Below, one piece after another: positions 40,490-52,995 of a DNA stretch of 64,000 nucleotides. Positions within the stretch are counted from its first letter, which is position 1. Each line of letters begins with the position of its first letter. This DNA comes from Legionella geestiana (GTDB taxonomy: Bacteria; Pseudomonadota; Gammaproteobacteria; Legionellales; Legionellaceae), in NCBI RefSeq assembly GCF_004571195.1, contig NZ_CP038271.1, forward strand, positions 2,289,001-2,353,000, written 5' to 3'. Under the pieces are notes generated by a model that was not told where the DNA came from, did not search any database, and saw only the letters and a list, made by a program, of their open reading frames with translations. A program made the position numbers and the translations under genes.

Positions 40490-41791
40490 ATGAGCAACGT
40501 GTTGATCGTAGAAGACGATAACGTTTTGCGTGAAGCACTTACAGAAACCATGCAGCAGGCAGGACATTCCTGGCTTGCCGCCCGAAACGGGCGCGAGGCA
40601 CTGGCCATGGTCGAGCGTCATCGCCCAGCCATTATTCTCAGCGATATTCGCATGGACGGCATGGACGGCAAGCAGCTCTTAAACGAAATTCAGCGCCGAA
40701 ATCCAGGCGTGCCGGTTATTCTCATGACTGGCAACGCTACCGTAGAAGAAGCGGTGATTGCCATGCAGCACGGCGCAGTTGATTATCTGCAAAAACCTTT
40801 CAGCCCGGAAGTACTGACCCGTAAAATCGCACATTATATCAAGCCGCTTTTTGAAGAAGACGGTGAGCCTGTGGCACAGGATCCTAAGAGCCAGGCGTTG
40901 CTGTCGATGGCACTCAGAGTGGCGCAGTCGGATGTTGGCGTAATGATTACCGGTGAGAGCGGCACGGGTAAGGAAGTCCTTGCGCATTATATCCACGACC
41001 ATTCATCACGCAGGTCTAATCCCTTTATCGCCATTAATTGTGCAGCAATTCCCGAGCAGATGCTTGAGGCCACACTTTTTGGATATGAAAAAGGCGCTTA
41101 CACCGGGGCGTTTAAATCAACACCTGGAAAATTTGAGCAGGCGCAGGGCGGAACGCTGCTCCTTGACGAAGTGAGTGAGATGAGCCTGCCGCTGCAGGCC
41201 AAGCTGCTGCGCGTGCTGCAGGAGCGCGAAGTTGAGCGCCTTGGCGCCAGCAAGGTGGTCAATCTTGATGTACGCGTGCTCGCAACCAGTAACCGCCAGC
41301 TTTTGAACGAGGTGAGGGAGGGGCGTTTTCGTGAGGACCTTTACTACCGACTCAACGTGTTTCCCCTGCACTGGCTGCCGCTTCGTGAACGGATTTGTGA
41401 TATTATCCCGCTTGCCAACTACCTGATACGCCGTCATTGTGAACATCTGCCAAGTGTGCCACAGCTTTCTGATGAAGCGCGTGAGACGATGGTACGCTAT
41501 CCCTGGCCCGGTAACGCGCGTGAGCTTGATAATGTCATTCAGCGCGCACTGGTATTGCAGACCAATGGCGTGATAGAAAATGAGCACCTGCAGCTTCTGA
41601 CGGAGACTCCGGCAACCGCCATGGCAACAGCCGGCCCGAGAAATCTGCAAAACCATGAATTTGACCTTATTGTGCAAACACTTAAGGAACAGGGCGGTAA
41701 TCGACAGAAGGTAGCGGCGTTGCTCGGTGTGAGCGAGCGCACGCTGCGTTACAAGCTTGCGAAAATGCGTGAGGAAGGGTATGATGTATAA
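40490..41791 (+). CDS. fleR: Sigma-54-dependent response regulator, FleR-like
   Basis: 433 residues. Receiver domain with phospho-Asp in ILSDIRMDGMDG, AAA+ domain with Walker A GESGTGKE and Walker B GGTLLLDEVSEM, and a C-terminal Fis-type HTH (VAALLGVSERTLRYKLAKM). The sigma-54 contact loop reads GAYTGA rather than GAFTGA. Downstream of fleS by 42 nt. The HTH is complete, so it should bind enhancers for flagellar basal body and hook genes. Confidence 0.88.
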   Translation: MSNVLIVEDDNVLREALTETMQQAGHSWLAARNGREALAMVERHRPAIILSDIRMDGMDGKQLLNEIQRRNPGVPVILMTGNATVEEAVIAMQHGAVDYLQKPFSPEVLTRKIAHYIKPLFEEDGEPVAQDPKSQALLSMALRVAQSDVGVMITGESGTGKEVLAHYIHDHSSRRSNPFIAINCAAIPEQMLEATLFGYEKGAYTGAFKSTPGKFEQAQGGTLLLDEVSEMSLPLQAKLLRVLQEREVERLGASKVVNLDVRVLATSNRQLLNEVREGRFREDLYYRLNVFPLHWLPLRERICDIIPLANYLIRRHCEHLPSVPQLSDEARETMVRYPWPGNARELDNVIQRALVLQTNGVIENEHLQLLTETPATAMATAGPRNLQNHEFDLIVQTLKEQGGNRQKVAALLGVSERTLRYKLAKMREEGYDV

Positions 41792-41794
41792 TTT

Positions 41795-44700
41795 TTGCAC
41801 GGATATGGTGTGACCTCTGAAACTACCGGAGGCACGGATTTGCCGCTACCCTCAAAGCCTGAACCGTGGAAGCCCTTTCTGCGCAAAGGCACTTTTTTGC
41901 TCGCGGCATTGCTCGTGGCTGCTGCCATTGTTTCCAGTCTGTTTCGCGCCTTAACGCCCTTCGCCTCACAATACCGTGGTGAACTGGAGCACCGTCTCAG
42001 TACCTGGGTCGGTCAGCCAGTGACCATTGCATCCATGGAAACCGGCTGGTACTGGTTTCACCCGGTGCTCAAACTTCGTGATGTCAACCTCTCCGGCACA
42101 AAACATGATGCCGTACACCTCCAGAAACTGCTGGTCGGCATTAATGTCTTTAAGTCGCTGATGAACTGGCAGATTCAGCCGGGCGTTCTCTATGTTGAAG
42201 GCCTCCGCCTTGGGGTGCGTCAGGAAGACGATGGCTTTGTGCTCGATGGCCTTGAGATGAAAAACGCCTCTTTCATGGGGATGGACGCGTTCAAGGCGAT
42301 ACTTCACTGGCTTTTACAGCAGCAGAAAGTGGTTATCAAGGACATGTCGCTGCGTCTTTATCTGCGTGATGGTAACCTCGTGCCCATTGAGGGGGCGCGC
42401 CTGATTGCAGTCAACCGGGATGGCCACTATACCCTGCGTGCGAGCGCACAGCTTGCCCAGACCATTCCGACGCATTTTCGCATGCTCGCAACCCTCGACA
42501 TTAATCCCTGGGCCATCATGCGGGCGCGCGGCAAATGGTACATCGAGACAGAAAACCTCTTGCCCGCACAGTGGCAGGCGCTGTTTCCAGCGGGTACTCC
42601 TCATGTAGATGGCGGCACGCTGGATGCACAAATCTGGCTTGATATGGCGCGTGCGCGTGTTAAGAGCGGACAGGCAAGGCTTAGCCTTGAAAATCTCGCG
42701 CTTACCGAGCCCCTTTCCGGTCAAAGTACCCTGTTTCAGTCAATCGAAGCCAACACTGCACTTCGTGTTTTAGACAACAGCTGGGAAGTGGAAGCGGATA
42801 AGCTTGATGTGCGGGTTAATGGCGTTACCTGGCCGCAGAATGCATTTGTGCTGCGTGTCAAGGATACGGGACAGGTTGCCTTTTATGTGAAGAATCTCCT
42901 CATTGAATCGCTGCTCTCTACGGCCTTTCCGTGGCCACAGTCCATGGATGCCCTGCTTGCCCTGAAGCCGCACGGAACGCTTACGGATGCTTCTGTTCAC
43001 TGGAATAATGGTACGCTCGAAGCCGTTCTTGGCCGTTTTGAGGGACTGGGCTGGCAGCCGAATAAAACGCTTGCCGGCGTGAATAATCTGACGGGTGCGC
43101 TTGCCTGGCAGCCGGGTGAGGGTCGACTGGAACTTGACAGCGAAAATGCGGCCATACGCTTTCCCGGTAAACCTGAACTGTTGCTGCAGACATTGAACGG
43201 TGCGCTCGACTGGAAGCAGCTTACGAACGGACTTCGTTTAAGCCTTGAGCGCCTCGTGCTGGTCAGTGGAGGGTCTACCCTTACTGCAGAGGGACTCCTT
43301 GATAATGCGGATTTAAGCGAAGGCCGCGGCAATCTTCGGCTTGAGAGCGTACTCGCGGCAAAAGAGGCAGCTTCTATACTGCAATACCTGCCTGCCGATT
43401 CGATGAAACCAAAGCTTGCACACTGGCTGCAAAACGATATTACCCGTATCAAAGGGCTTAATGCGCGCCTTCGCATGCAGGGTGAGCTTGAGCACTTTCC
43501 CTGGGATAAGGGGGATGGTGAATTTGATATTACCGGACAGGCAGAAGGCATTGACCTCTATTTTGACCGTAAATGGCCTGAGATTCGTGGCATTGACGCG
43601 TGGCTGCATCTGAATGGACGTACGCTTGAGGCAAATATCACCCATGCAAGCCACGGCCCGCTCACCATTGATAAAGGCAATCTCAAGCTGGTTAACATCG
43701 GGCTTGACCGCGAGTATTTATTGATTCGTACCGCGCTCATGACTCCGGGCCCGGATGCGCTTGACTACCTGCTTTCGACCCCGCTGGCCAAACCGCTGGC
43801 CAAATTGCGTCAGGTGCAGATTGAGGGACCGCTGGACGCGAATCTTCAGCTTGAAGTACCGCTTTATCCCGGCAACGATAACCTGCTGGCACGAGGTGCT
43901 GTGTCCTTTTCCAAAAATCCAGTGACGGTTAACCATCCGTTGCACCGCGTAGCGCTTAATAATGTGCAGGGCACACTGTATTTTGATGAACATGGCCCCA
44001 CACCCAGCAACCTTGAGGCAGAAGTTTTTAATACGCCGGTGACACTGACGGCCAATACGCGCCAGACTCCGCAGCCTTTAACCGAGATTGGCATGCAGGG
44101 TACAGTGACAGTGGCATCACTGCGCTCACAGTTTAACAGCCCGTTGCTCGATTCCATGAAGGGCGTCTTACCGCTTTCGATGCTGCTGACCATGACCGAC
44201 AACCCAAACGACATGGATTCGGTGCGATTCACCTCCACGCTTCTTGGAACTGCCGTTGACCTGCCGCCGCCTTTTGGAAAGTCAGCGACGGATACGCGCC
44301 CCGTCAGCGTAGATATTGATTTCAATCCGGAAAAGGCCGCTCGTATCCGTTTTCAGGATGAATGGCGTGCGAGGGGAGATATCTGGTTTGCGAAAGCGCA
44401 AACGGGCTTTATGCTGAAATCAGGAGCGGTTGCGGTGGGACGCGTGGCACTGGCGCGACAGCCACAGCAGGGACTGCGGGTTGATGCACGTCTTGATACG
44501 CTTGATGTTGAGAAGTGGCTGCAGGCAACGGGTAAACACGAGGGTGCATTTACGCCATCCATGCTGCCGGATGACCTGAATCTACAGGTTAAGACGCTGC
44601 AGCTGTGGGGTAATCGCTTTGAGGATGTCTCACTTAACAGTCACCGACGACGCGACACTCTCTGGGCTTTTACGGTAAAAAGTCCTCTGGCACGCGCGCA

Positions 44701-45661
44701 ACTGGGGTTTGACACGGCTAAAAATCTTCTGAGCGGACACATTGACCAGTTAACGCTCTCCTCCACGGGGAAGCATGATACGTCGTCAGAACCCCTGCCG
44801 CTTCGCGCGTCCTCCATTCCCAATCTTGCATTGACGGTTGATAATCTGCGACTGAAGGAGCATTCGCTCGGGGTGTTGACTGTGCGTGGAAAACCGTTGA
44901 AAGACGGGTGGTCGCTCGATGCCTTAAGCCTTGAATCACCGGCATGGACGTTGAACGGACAGGGTACCTGGACCCAGAATGGCGTCAAGGATGTCACCCA
45001 GGTGGATACGAGCCTGCGCGTGCGCAACCTTGCAGCGCTTCTGGCTCTCTGGGACGCACCGCCTGCGGTGTTGTCCAAAAAGGGCGAAGCGCGTCTGGTT
45101 GGCAGCTGGCCGGGTGGTTTTCAGGATTTTTCAACGAAGAAGCTGAGCGGTGAATTCTGGATGCGCCTTCGCAATGGCCGAATTACCCATTTAAGCCGCG
45201 AAGCTGAGGAAAAAATGGATTTGGGGCGTGTGCTCAGCATCCTGAGCCTGCAGACTATCCCGCGTCGCCTGCAGCTTGATTTTAGCGACTTGACCGAGCA
45301 AGGCTACAGCTTTGACGTGTTTGAAGGGAATTTCGCGTTGAAAAAAGGGATTGTGACTACCGATAATGCCCATATTGACGGGCCGGTAGCATTTGCAGCC
45401 ATCAAGGGCCAAATCGATTTACCGCGTGAAACCCTTGATTTACATCTGAGGGTAGCTCCTCGTATTACGGCGAGCCTGCCAATAGTGGCAACGATTGCGG
45501 GCGGCCCCATTGCAGGCGTGGCTGCCTGGGTAGTCAGCCGGCTGATTAACGCCGGTATGGAAAAAGTCAGCGGTTACACGTATAAGGTATCGGGACCGTT
45601 TAAGGATCCACTGGTTCAGCAGACCAGTATTACGACATTGGGCAGGAAGAAAAAACCATGA
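41795..45661 (+). CDS. yhdP: YhdP family AsmA-like protein
   Basis: 1288 residues. One N-terminal transmembrane helix at about 32-52 is followed by a very long periplasmic region of repeating beta-rich units, ending in the DUF3971/AsmA C-terminal part (GEFWMRLRNGRITHLS; VAPRITASLPIVATIAGGPIAG). YhdP with TamB and YdbH carries phospholipid to the outer membrane. The start could be TTG 41795 or GTG 41810; neither has a strong ribosome site. The last codons overlap mpl by 4 nt. Confidence 0.9.
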   Translation: MHGYGVTSETTGGTDLPLPSKPEPWKPFLRKGTFLLAALLVAAAIVSSLFRALTPFASQYRGELEHRLSTWVGQPVTIASMETGWYWFHPVLKLRDVNLSGTKHDAVHLQKLLVGINVFKSLMNWQIQPGVLYVEGLRLGVRQEDDGFVLDGLEMKNASFMGMDAFKAILHWLLQQQKVVIKDMSLRLYLRDGNLVPIEGARLIAVNRDGHYTLRASAQLAQTIPTHFRMLATLDINPWAIMRARGKWYIETENLLPAQWQALFPAGTPHVDGGTLDAQIWLDMARARVKSGQARLSLENLALTEPLSGQSTLFQSIEANTALRVLDNSWEVEADKLDVRVNGVTWPQNAFVLRVKDTGQVAFYVKNLLIESLLSTAFPWPQSMDALLALKPHGTLTDASVHWNNGTLEAVLGRFEGLGWQPNKTLAGVNNLTGALAWQPGEGRLELDSENAAIRFPGKPELLLQTLNGALDWKQLTNGLRLSLERLVLVSGGSTLTAEGLLDNADLSEGRGNLRLESVLAAKEAASILQYLPADSMKPKLAHWLQNDITRIKGLNARLRMQGELEHFPWDKGDGEFDITGQAEGIDLYFDRKWPEIRGIDAWLHLNGRTLEANITHASHGPLTIDKGNLKLVNIGLDREYLLIRTALMTPGPDALDYLLSTPLAKPLAKLRQVQIEGPLDANLQLEVPLYPGNDNLLARGAVSFSKNPVTVNHPLHRVALNNVQGTLYFDEHGPTPSNLEAEVFNTPVTLTANTRQTPQPLTEIGMQGTVTVASLRSQFNSPLLDSMKGVLPLSMLLTMTDNPNDMDSVRFTSTLLGTAVDLPPPFGKSATDTRPVSVDIDFNPEKAARIRFQDEWRARGDIWFAKAQTGFMLKSGAVAVGRVALARQPQQGLRVDARLDTLDVEKWLQATGKHEGAFTPSMLPDDLNLQVKTLQLWGNRFEDVSLNSHRRRDTLWAFTVKSPLARAQLGFDTAKNLLSGHIDQLTLSSTGKHDTSSEPLPLRASSIPNLALTVDNLRLKEHSLGVLTVRGKPLKDGWSLDALSLESPAWTLNGQGTWTQNGVKDVTQVDTSLRVRNLAALLALWDAPPAVLSKKGEARLVGSWPGGFQDFSTKKLSGEFWMRLRNGRITHLSREAEEKMDLGRVLSILSLQTIPRRLQLDFSDLTEQGYSFDVFEGNFALKKGIVTTDNAHIDGPVAFAAIKGQIDLPRETLDLHLRVAPRITASLPIVATIAGGPIAGVAAWVVSRLINAGMEKVSGYTYKVSGPFKDPLVQQTSITTLGRKKKP

Positions 45662-47028
45662 AGCAGCATCTGCACCTTTTAGGCATTGGCGGCACGTTCA
45701 TGAGCGGGATTGCGCTTATCGCGAGATCTTTGGGATATCGGGTCAGCGGCAGTGACGCATCGTGCTATCCGCCGGTTTCAACGCTGCTTGCCGAGCATGG
45801 AATTACCTGGACCGAAGGGTATGACGATGCCAGCGATGCCCTTGCTGCCGACCTTGTCATTGTCGGCAACGCCATCAAGCGCGGCATGCCGGTCATGGAA
45901 GCGGTGCTTAATGCCGGAAAGCCGTATGTCTCAGCGCCAGAATGGCTGTTTAGAGAAGTCCTCTGCAAACGCCGTGTGCTGGCCATTGCCGGTACCCACG
46001 GGAAAACCACAACAACCTCAATGGCAGCGCACATTCTCGAAGAAGCCGGTTTAAAGCCTGGCTTTCTCATTGGCGGGGTCGCGAGCAATTTCAACACCTG
46101 TGCCGCAGTGGGCGAGGGCGAGTGGTTTGTCATTGAGGCCGATGAATATGATACGGCTTTTTTTGATAAACGCCCGAAGTTCATGCATTACCGCCCGGAA
46201 ATCGCTGTTCTCAATAATTTAGAATTCGACCACGCTGATATTTATGCAAACCTTGATGCCATCATTCTGCAGTTTCATTACCTTTTACGCACGATTGCAG
46301 CAAAAGGGAGGGTGGTGCGCCCGCGTGATGACAAGGCGTTGGACCAGGTAATGAGTCAGGGCGTATATTGCCCGGTATCAAACACAGGCGGCGAGGACGA
46401 AAGTGATTGGGGTGCGCGCCTTCTTTCCGCGGATGGCTCAGTATTTGAGGTTTTACATCAGGGCGTGCAGGTTGCACGAGTATCGTGGTCGCTGATAGGG
46501 CAGTTTAACGTTGACAATGCACTCGCAGCCATTGCCGCAAGTGTGCACGCGGGAGTCACTCCAGAAGCGGCGGCACGCGCGCTTTCAGGATTTAAACCAC
46601 CAAAGCGGCGTCTTGAAGTGCGGGCGAGTGTGCATGGTGTTACCGTCTATGATGATTTTGCGCACCATCCTACAGCCATTGCCAAAACGCTGCGCGCCCT
46701 TCGACAGAGCGGGCGACACAAACGCGTTCTGGCTGTGCTCGAATTTGCATCCTACACCATGCGAAGTGGCGTGCATGCAGCACGCATGCAGGAAGCACTG
46801 GCAGATGCGCATGGCGTTTTTCTGCTGGCACCCTCAGACTTTAGCCTCTCAGATGACTGCCTAAAAGGCGTCTTTGCTGCTTCTGATACCTCTGCGCTGG
46901 CCTCAGCCGTGGTCGCGGCAGCCAGAGCTGATGATGCCGTTCTCATCATGAGTAATCGTGGGTTTGATAACCTGCATCAGCGGATAATTACCGGTCTTGA
47001 AGCACGCTTTTCACAGGCAATTGCGTAA
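45658..47028 (+). CDS. mpl: UDP-MurNAc:L-Ala-gamma-D-Glu-meso-DAP ligase Mpl
   Basis: 456 residues. It re-attaches the murein tripeptide to UDP-MurNAc in peptidoglycan recycling. Mur ligase features: LLGIGGTFMSGIALIARSLG (N-terminal UDP site), ATP loop AGTHGKTTTTSM, and EADEYDTAFFDKRPKF, which is typical of Mpl; C-terminal VYDDFAHHPTAI. Overlaps yhdP by 4 nt, the same order as in many gammaproteobacteria. Confidence 0.95.
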   Translation: MKQHLHLLGIGGTFMSGIALIARSLGYRVSGSDASCYPPVSTLLAEHGITWTEGYDDASDALAADLVIVGNAIKRGMPVMEAVLNAGKPYVSAPEWLFREVLCKRRVLAIAGTHGKTTTTSMAAHILEEAGLKPGFLIGGVASNFNTCAAVGEGEWFVIEADEYDTAFFDKRPKFMHYRPEIAVLNNLEFDHADIYANLDAIILQFHYLLRTIAAKGRVVRPRDDKALDQVMSQGVYCPVSNTGGEDESDWGARLLSADGSVFEVLHQGVQVARVSWSLIGQFNVDNALAAIAASVHAGVTPEAAARALSGFKPPKRRLEVRASVHGVTVYDDFAHHPTAIAKTLRALRQSGRHKRVLAVLEFASYTMRSGVHAARMQEALADAHGVFLLAPSDFSLSDDCLKGVFAASDTSALASAVVAAARADDAVLIMSNRGFDNLHQRIITGLEARFSQAIA

Positions 47029-47033
47029 ACAGG

Positions 47034-47081
47034 TTGAAAAAATCCCGGCACATTGTTATAAAAATAATAACGTGTCACGGG
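47034..47081 (+). promoter_or_regulatory. Promoter overlapped by a hairpin, ahead of a two-gene orphan operon
   Basis: TTGAAA at 47034-47039 and TATAAA at 47057-47062 have a 17-bp spacer. The same DNA forms an imperfect inverted repeat (CCCG-GCACA-GTTAT against ATAAC-GTGT-CGGG, 47044-47080), so the hairpin may end mpl transcription or be an operator. The GGGAGG ribosome site lies just after. Confidence 0.6.
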
Positions 47082-47096
47082 GGTCAGGGAGGATGC

Positions 47097-47705
47097 ATGA
47101 CGGATTTTGCTGTCTATAAGGAGCAGGCCGTGACGCTGCCGCAGCAGCTTGCACAGGCCTGTAGTCCATCAACCAGCGCCCCTTCAACTTCTGCAATGTT
47201 TCATTCTTTCTTCGCAAGATGTCTGCCTGCCAGTGCAGAAATTTCCATGCAGACCTATGCCCGCTTGATTATGCTCACGGCACAGGTCCTGGACGTTGAG
47301 GCGCGTGATGATGCAGAAAAAATCTGTATTTTGAAGGGAATGTACTGTTATGTGTTCATTGAACACGACAGCGCCTTAGGTTGGGTCAACAGCCGTCCCC
47401 TGCTACTTCTGTTGCAGGAGCGCCTTGGTATCACTTCACCGTCACAACTGCCAGATGATGAGCGTCGACAGCTTTTTGCAGCCCTTGGTGCATGGTGTGA
47501 TGCACTCTTTCAAAGCGTTGCCCCTGAAACGCAGGAAATACGCTCGTTAAAGTCAATCATTCCAGCAAATATGCGTGCCAGTGTTTTTGCCATGGAGACC
47601 GTTGCGAGTGTTGGTCGATACAGTAGCGGCCTGCCTGCTCCTTCCGAGTGTGTTACCCTGGCGCAGGAATCTTTCAGCGCAGGAATGCGCTCCCTTTTTT
47701 CGTGA
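47097..47705 (+). CDS. Hypothetical protein, first gene of orphan pair
   Basis: 202 residues from ATG 47097 (GGGAGG spacing 6). No domain recognised. An N-terminal Ser/Thr/Pro-rich stretch (SPSTSAPSTSAM) precedes a helical body; no signal peptide. It is followed 9 nt later by a second orphan with a strong ribosome site, so the two are co-transcribed. The composition is compatible with a translocated effector or its partner, which is inference only. Confidence 0.65.
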   Translation: MTDFAVYKEQAVTLPQQLAQACSPSTSAPSTSAMFHSFFARCLPASAEISMQTYARLIMLTAQVLDVEARDDAEKICILKGMYCYVFIEHDSALGWVNSRPLLLLLQERLGITSPSQLPDDERRQLFAALGAWCDALFQSVAPETQEIRSLKSIIPANMRASVFAMETVASVGRYSSGLPAPSECVTLAQESFSAGMRSLFS

Positions 47706-47714
47706 GGAGGATAC

Positions 47715-49133
47715 ATGCCGGATTACAAGGTTCCTGGAACCCTTCTGAAAAGTGCGCTGAAGCTTGAGGCGACCTATCGACATATTGCGGGGCGCTATAT
47801 TCCTCCCTCCTATGAGGCCTTAAGATCCTTTGTGCTTGGAAATGATGAGGGAGGCGGGCTTCGCTGGATCTACGAAGAAAGAGCCAAAAAAGCGCAAAAG
47901 GCCGCTGTAGCAAGAAGTTACCTGAAGTCATTATGGAGCAGTGTCTCAAAGGATGATGATGTGTACCTGAATCCAGACCGCCTTGACCAGATAGCTTTTA
48001 TTGAGCAGGTCGCAAGAAATCTTTCACCACCTTCGGCGGTTTCTGGAGCAGAATTAAAATCTGCCCATCTCATTCTTCAAGGTGCACTGTTTGACCGTCT
48101 GTACCGTCTGCGTTTTGATCAAATCATAAAATGTTCAAGACCTGAAAATTCATTGCTCTATGTCATTATTAAAGAGGGGCTGGGAGTTGGTGTTCCAGGT
48201 ACGCAAAGAAATAATGAGATAGACTTTTTATCATTAGAAACGGCACTTTCAGCCTTTCTTGAACATACCATGCGCCAAAGTTATCCTTATCATGAGAAAA
48301 AAACCGAAAATATTCATGAGATTGTAGATTATATTCGTGATATCCGACATGAGGTAGACAATCGTGGCTATCCGCTGTCTTCCATCGCACCCTATGAGTA
48401 TTACTGGGAAAAAGGGTTGAAGCCATGGCGAGAGCTTTATGTTCAGTTCGAATATGTACGTTTTATCGAAACTACAGGCGTATACGTGGCCCGCGAAATC
48501 AGTGATTTTGAAGACGTTGTCAAATCCTTTCTGGACGCACTGGATGCCTCTGCTGATGAAAAGGGCGCTACCAGTCAGGAGAGTCGGCGTGCCTGCTTTG
48601 AGCGTCTTGATACTTCAGCTCGCATGAAGGCGCTGTTGTCACAAAGCTGTGCCGGAGTTCCTGCCGTTTTAAACTATGAGCGGTCACAGCGGGCGAGTGT
48701 TGAGGCACAGTTAAAGGGATTTGGGATGAGTATTCTGGTGCATGCTCTTGGCGGAGCCTGTCTGCTGGCGTTTGCTTCCATCAAGGCCATACCTGAGAAT
48801 TTTCAGTTACGGGGTGTCATTGGAAGCGCACTTGGCATCAAACCAGGTTTTGAGCCATTTGACAAAGATGCAGCCAGCGCACTTACACGCGATACGATGA
48901 TAGATAATTTTATCGCGTTGCTGGAAGCCCTGCCTGACGGTGCCGGCATCCGTTGTGAACCCTTTGGAGCCGGCAAAGACGCCATCCTCGGTGCGGCGCG
49001 AGACTTCAAAGTGCATCAATACGACTATCAGCTGCAGGTGATTGCACAACCTCTGCCATACTCGCCCGCATCCTGCAGCAGCAGTAGTAGTACTGGCAGC
49101 AGCTCATCGGCACCCGCTCCATCCTGGTTCTGA
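47715..49133 (+). CDS. Hypothetical protein with Ser-rich C-terminal tail
   Basis: 472 residues; GAGGAGG lies ahead of the ATG. No family recognised. It is largely helical with one hydrophobic stretch at about 335-355 (ILVHALGGACLLAFAS). The last 22 residues are almost all Ser, Thr, Pro, Ala and Gly, ending in PAPSWF. Polar, small-residue tails are common in Dot/Icm substrates. Second gene of the pair; convergent with clpB. Confidence 0.65.
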   Translation: MPDYKVPGTLLKSALKLEATYRHIAGRYIPPSYEALRSFVLGNDEGGGLRWIYEERAKKAQKAAVARSYLKSLWSSVSKDDDVYLNPDRLDQIAFIEQVARNLSPPSAVSGAELKSAHLILQGALFDRLYRLRFDQIIKCSRPENSLLYVIIKEGLGVGVPGTQRNNEIDFLSLETALSAFLEHTMRQSYPYHEKKTENIHEIVDYIRDIRHEVDNRGYPLSSIAPYEYYWEKGLKPWRELYVQFEYVRFIETTGVYVAREISDFEDVVKSFLDALDASADEKGATSQESRRACFERLDTSARMKALLSQSCAGVPAVLNYERSQRASVEAQLKGFGMSILVHALGGACLLAFASIKAIPENFQLRGVIGSALGIKPGFEPFDKDAASALTRDTMIDNFIALLEALPDGAGIRCEPFGAGKDAILGAARDFKVHQYDYQLQVIAQPLPYSPASCSSSSSTGSSSSAPAPSWF

Positions 49134-49161
49134 GTGCTGCCTGTCGTTGGGTGAACGCCGG

Positions 49162-51744
<2,583 letters not shown>

Positions 51745-51789
51745 GATGATGCTTTCCCCCGGGTTTTATTTTGATGTTACATCGCATAG

Positions 51790-51816
51790 AATGCGGGCAA
51801 TATTGTAAATTTCAAG
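51790..51816 (-). promoter_or_regulatory. Heat-shock (sigma-32) promoter of clpB
   Basis: On the minus strand CTTGAA (51816-51811), a 13-bp spacer and CCCGCAT (51797-51791) fit the RpoH consensus CTTGAA-N13-15-CCCCAT closely. It leaves a leader of about 40 nt before the clpB ATG. Confidence 0.7.
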
Positions 51817-51825
51817 TGGTTAATC

Positions 51826-52776
51826 ATGCAGGAACCCACAAATATCTCTGGCAGTGATTCGCAAAATGCCATTAATCAGCTGGTGCTTGAATACCTGCGT
51901 GACCAGAAAAGTCGACGACGCTGGCGCTGGGTATGGCGCGGGCTCTGGATGGCGGTACTTGGGCTGATTGCCGTGCAGACGTTTAAGGCGGCGAGAGTGG
52001 AGAGTGCCTCTGATAAACCGCATGTGGGTATCATCGATATCACGGGCCCCATCATGGACGGGGCGCCTGCCAATGCCGATAATCTGGCAAAAGGACTTGT
52101 TAACGCCTATAAAAATCCGAGCCTTAAGGCCCTGATACTGCGCATCAACAGCCCAGGCGGCAGTCCCGTTCAGGCGGACTACATGTATAACACCATTCGC
52201 TATTACCGCGCGAAGTATCCCTCCATCAAAACCTATGCGGTCTGTGTAGACCTCTGTGCTTCTGCCGCCTACTATGCCGCTGTTGCCACTGATGAAATCT
52301 ATGCATCCCCCGCCAGCATGGTCGGCTCAATTGGTGTCGTTTACAACGGCTTTGGCTTTGTCGATTTACTGCAAAAAGCAGGCATAACCCGCCGCCTGCA
52401 GACAGCAGGTCGCAACAAGGGGTTCCTCGACCCTTTCTCGCCTGAGATACCCGCACAGCAGATGATGCTTCAAACCATGCTGAATGACGTGCATCAGCAG
52501 TTTATCGCACGGGTAAAAGAGGGGCGTGGCAGCCGTCTGCATATCAACAACGATACCTTCTCCGGTCTGATTTGGACGGGTGAACAGGCACGGGTTCAAG
52601 GGCTTATCGATGGTTTTGCCAGCAGTGGCCAGCTCGCACGCAAGCTTGTAAAGTCTGGAGTGGCAGTCGATTATACCGCTACGGAAAACGTCTTTGACCG
52701 ATTCGCCAAAAACATGGGCACCTCTTTCGCCGGCAGCCTTCCAGGTGCGCTTGGGATACGGCCAGGCTTTCAGTGA
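51826..52776 (+). CDS. S49 family (SppA-like) membrane serine peptidase
   Basis: 316 residues. One transmembrane helix near 40-58 anchors a periplasmic S49 domain: ALILRINSPGGSPVQA, the nucleophile Ser in CVDLCASAAYYAAVATD, SPASMVGSIGVVYNGFG, and the general-base Lys in GRNKGFLDPFSP. Single-domain, the length of SohB/short SppA. It digests signal peptides or membrane protein fragments. Divergent from clpB. Confidence 0.9.
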   Translation: MQEPTNISGSDSQNAINQLVLEYLRDQKSRRRWRWVWRGLWMAVLGLIAVQTFKAARVESASDKPHVGIIDITGPIMDGAPANADNLAKGLVNAYKNPSLKALILRINSPGGSPVQADYMYNTIRYYRAKYPSIKTYAVCVDLCASAAYYAAVATDEIYASPASMVGSIGVVYNGFGFVDLLQKAGITRRLQTAGRNKGFLDPFSPEIPAQQMMLQTMLNDVHQQFIARVKEGRGSRLHINNDTFSGLIWTGEQARVQGLIDGFASSGQLARKLVKSGVAVDYTATENVFDRFAKNMGTSFAGSLPGALGIRPGFQ

Positions 52777-52865
52777 CATTGGCTTTGCTTTCTCGCTCGA
52801 GTGGTAAGCTGTTGAACTGTCCATCGGACATTTTCAGTGTTTACACCGGTGTGCCAGCTGTTATT

Positions 52866-52911
52866 GGTAACGCAAACGGGCACGCAGACGTTCACGTGAA
52901 GGTGCGCGCGC
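52866..52911 (+). repeat. 46-bp repeat, left copy
   Basis: Inverted counterpart at 54875-54920 matches at 45 of 46 positions. It begins GGTAACGCAAACGGGCACGC and includes TTCACGTGAA. The two copies bracket the L,D-transpeptidase gene and the IS30 element. Confidence 0.9.
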
Positions 52912-52995
52912 CCGCGCTCTATTCTCAGCATCTATGAAAAAAAGCAACATTATGGAATAATTATTGCCCATACTAAATAAGTTTAGCCTACTTAT

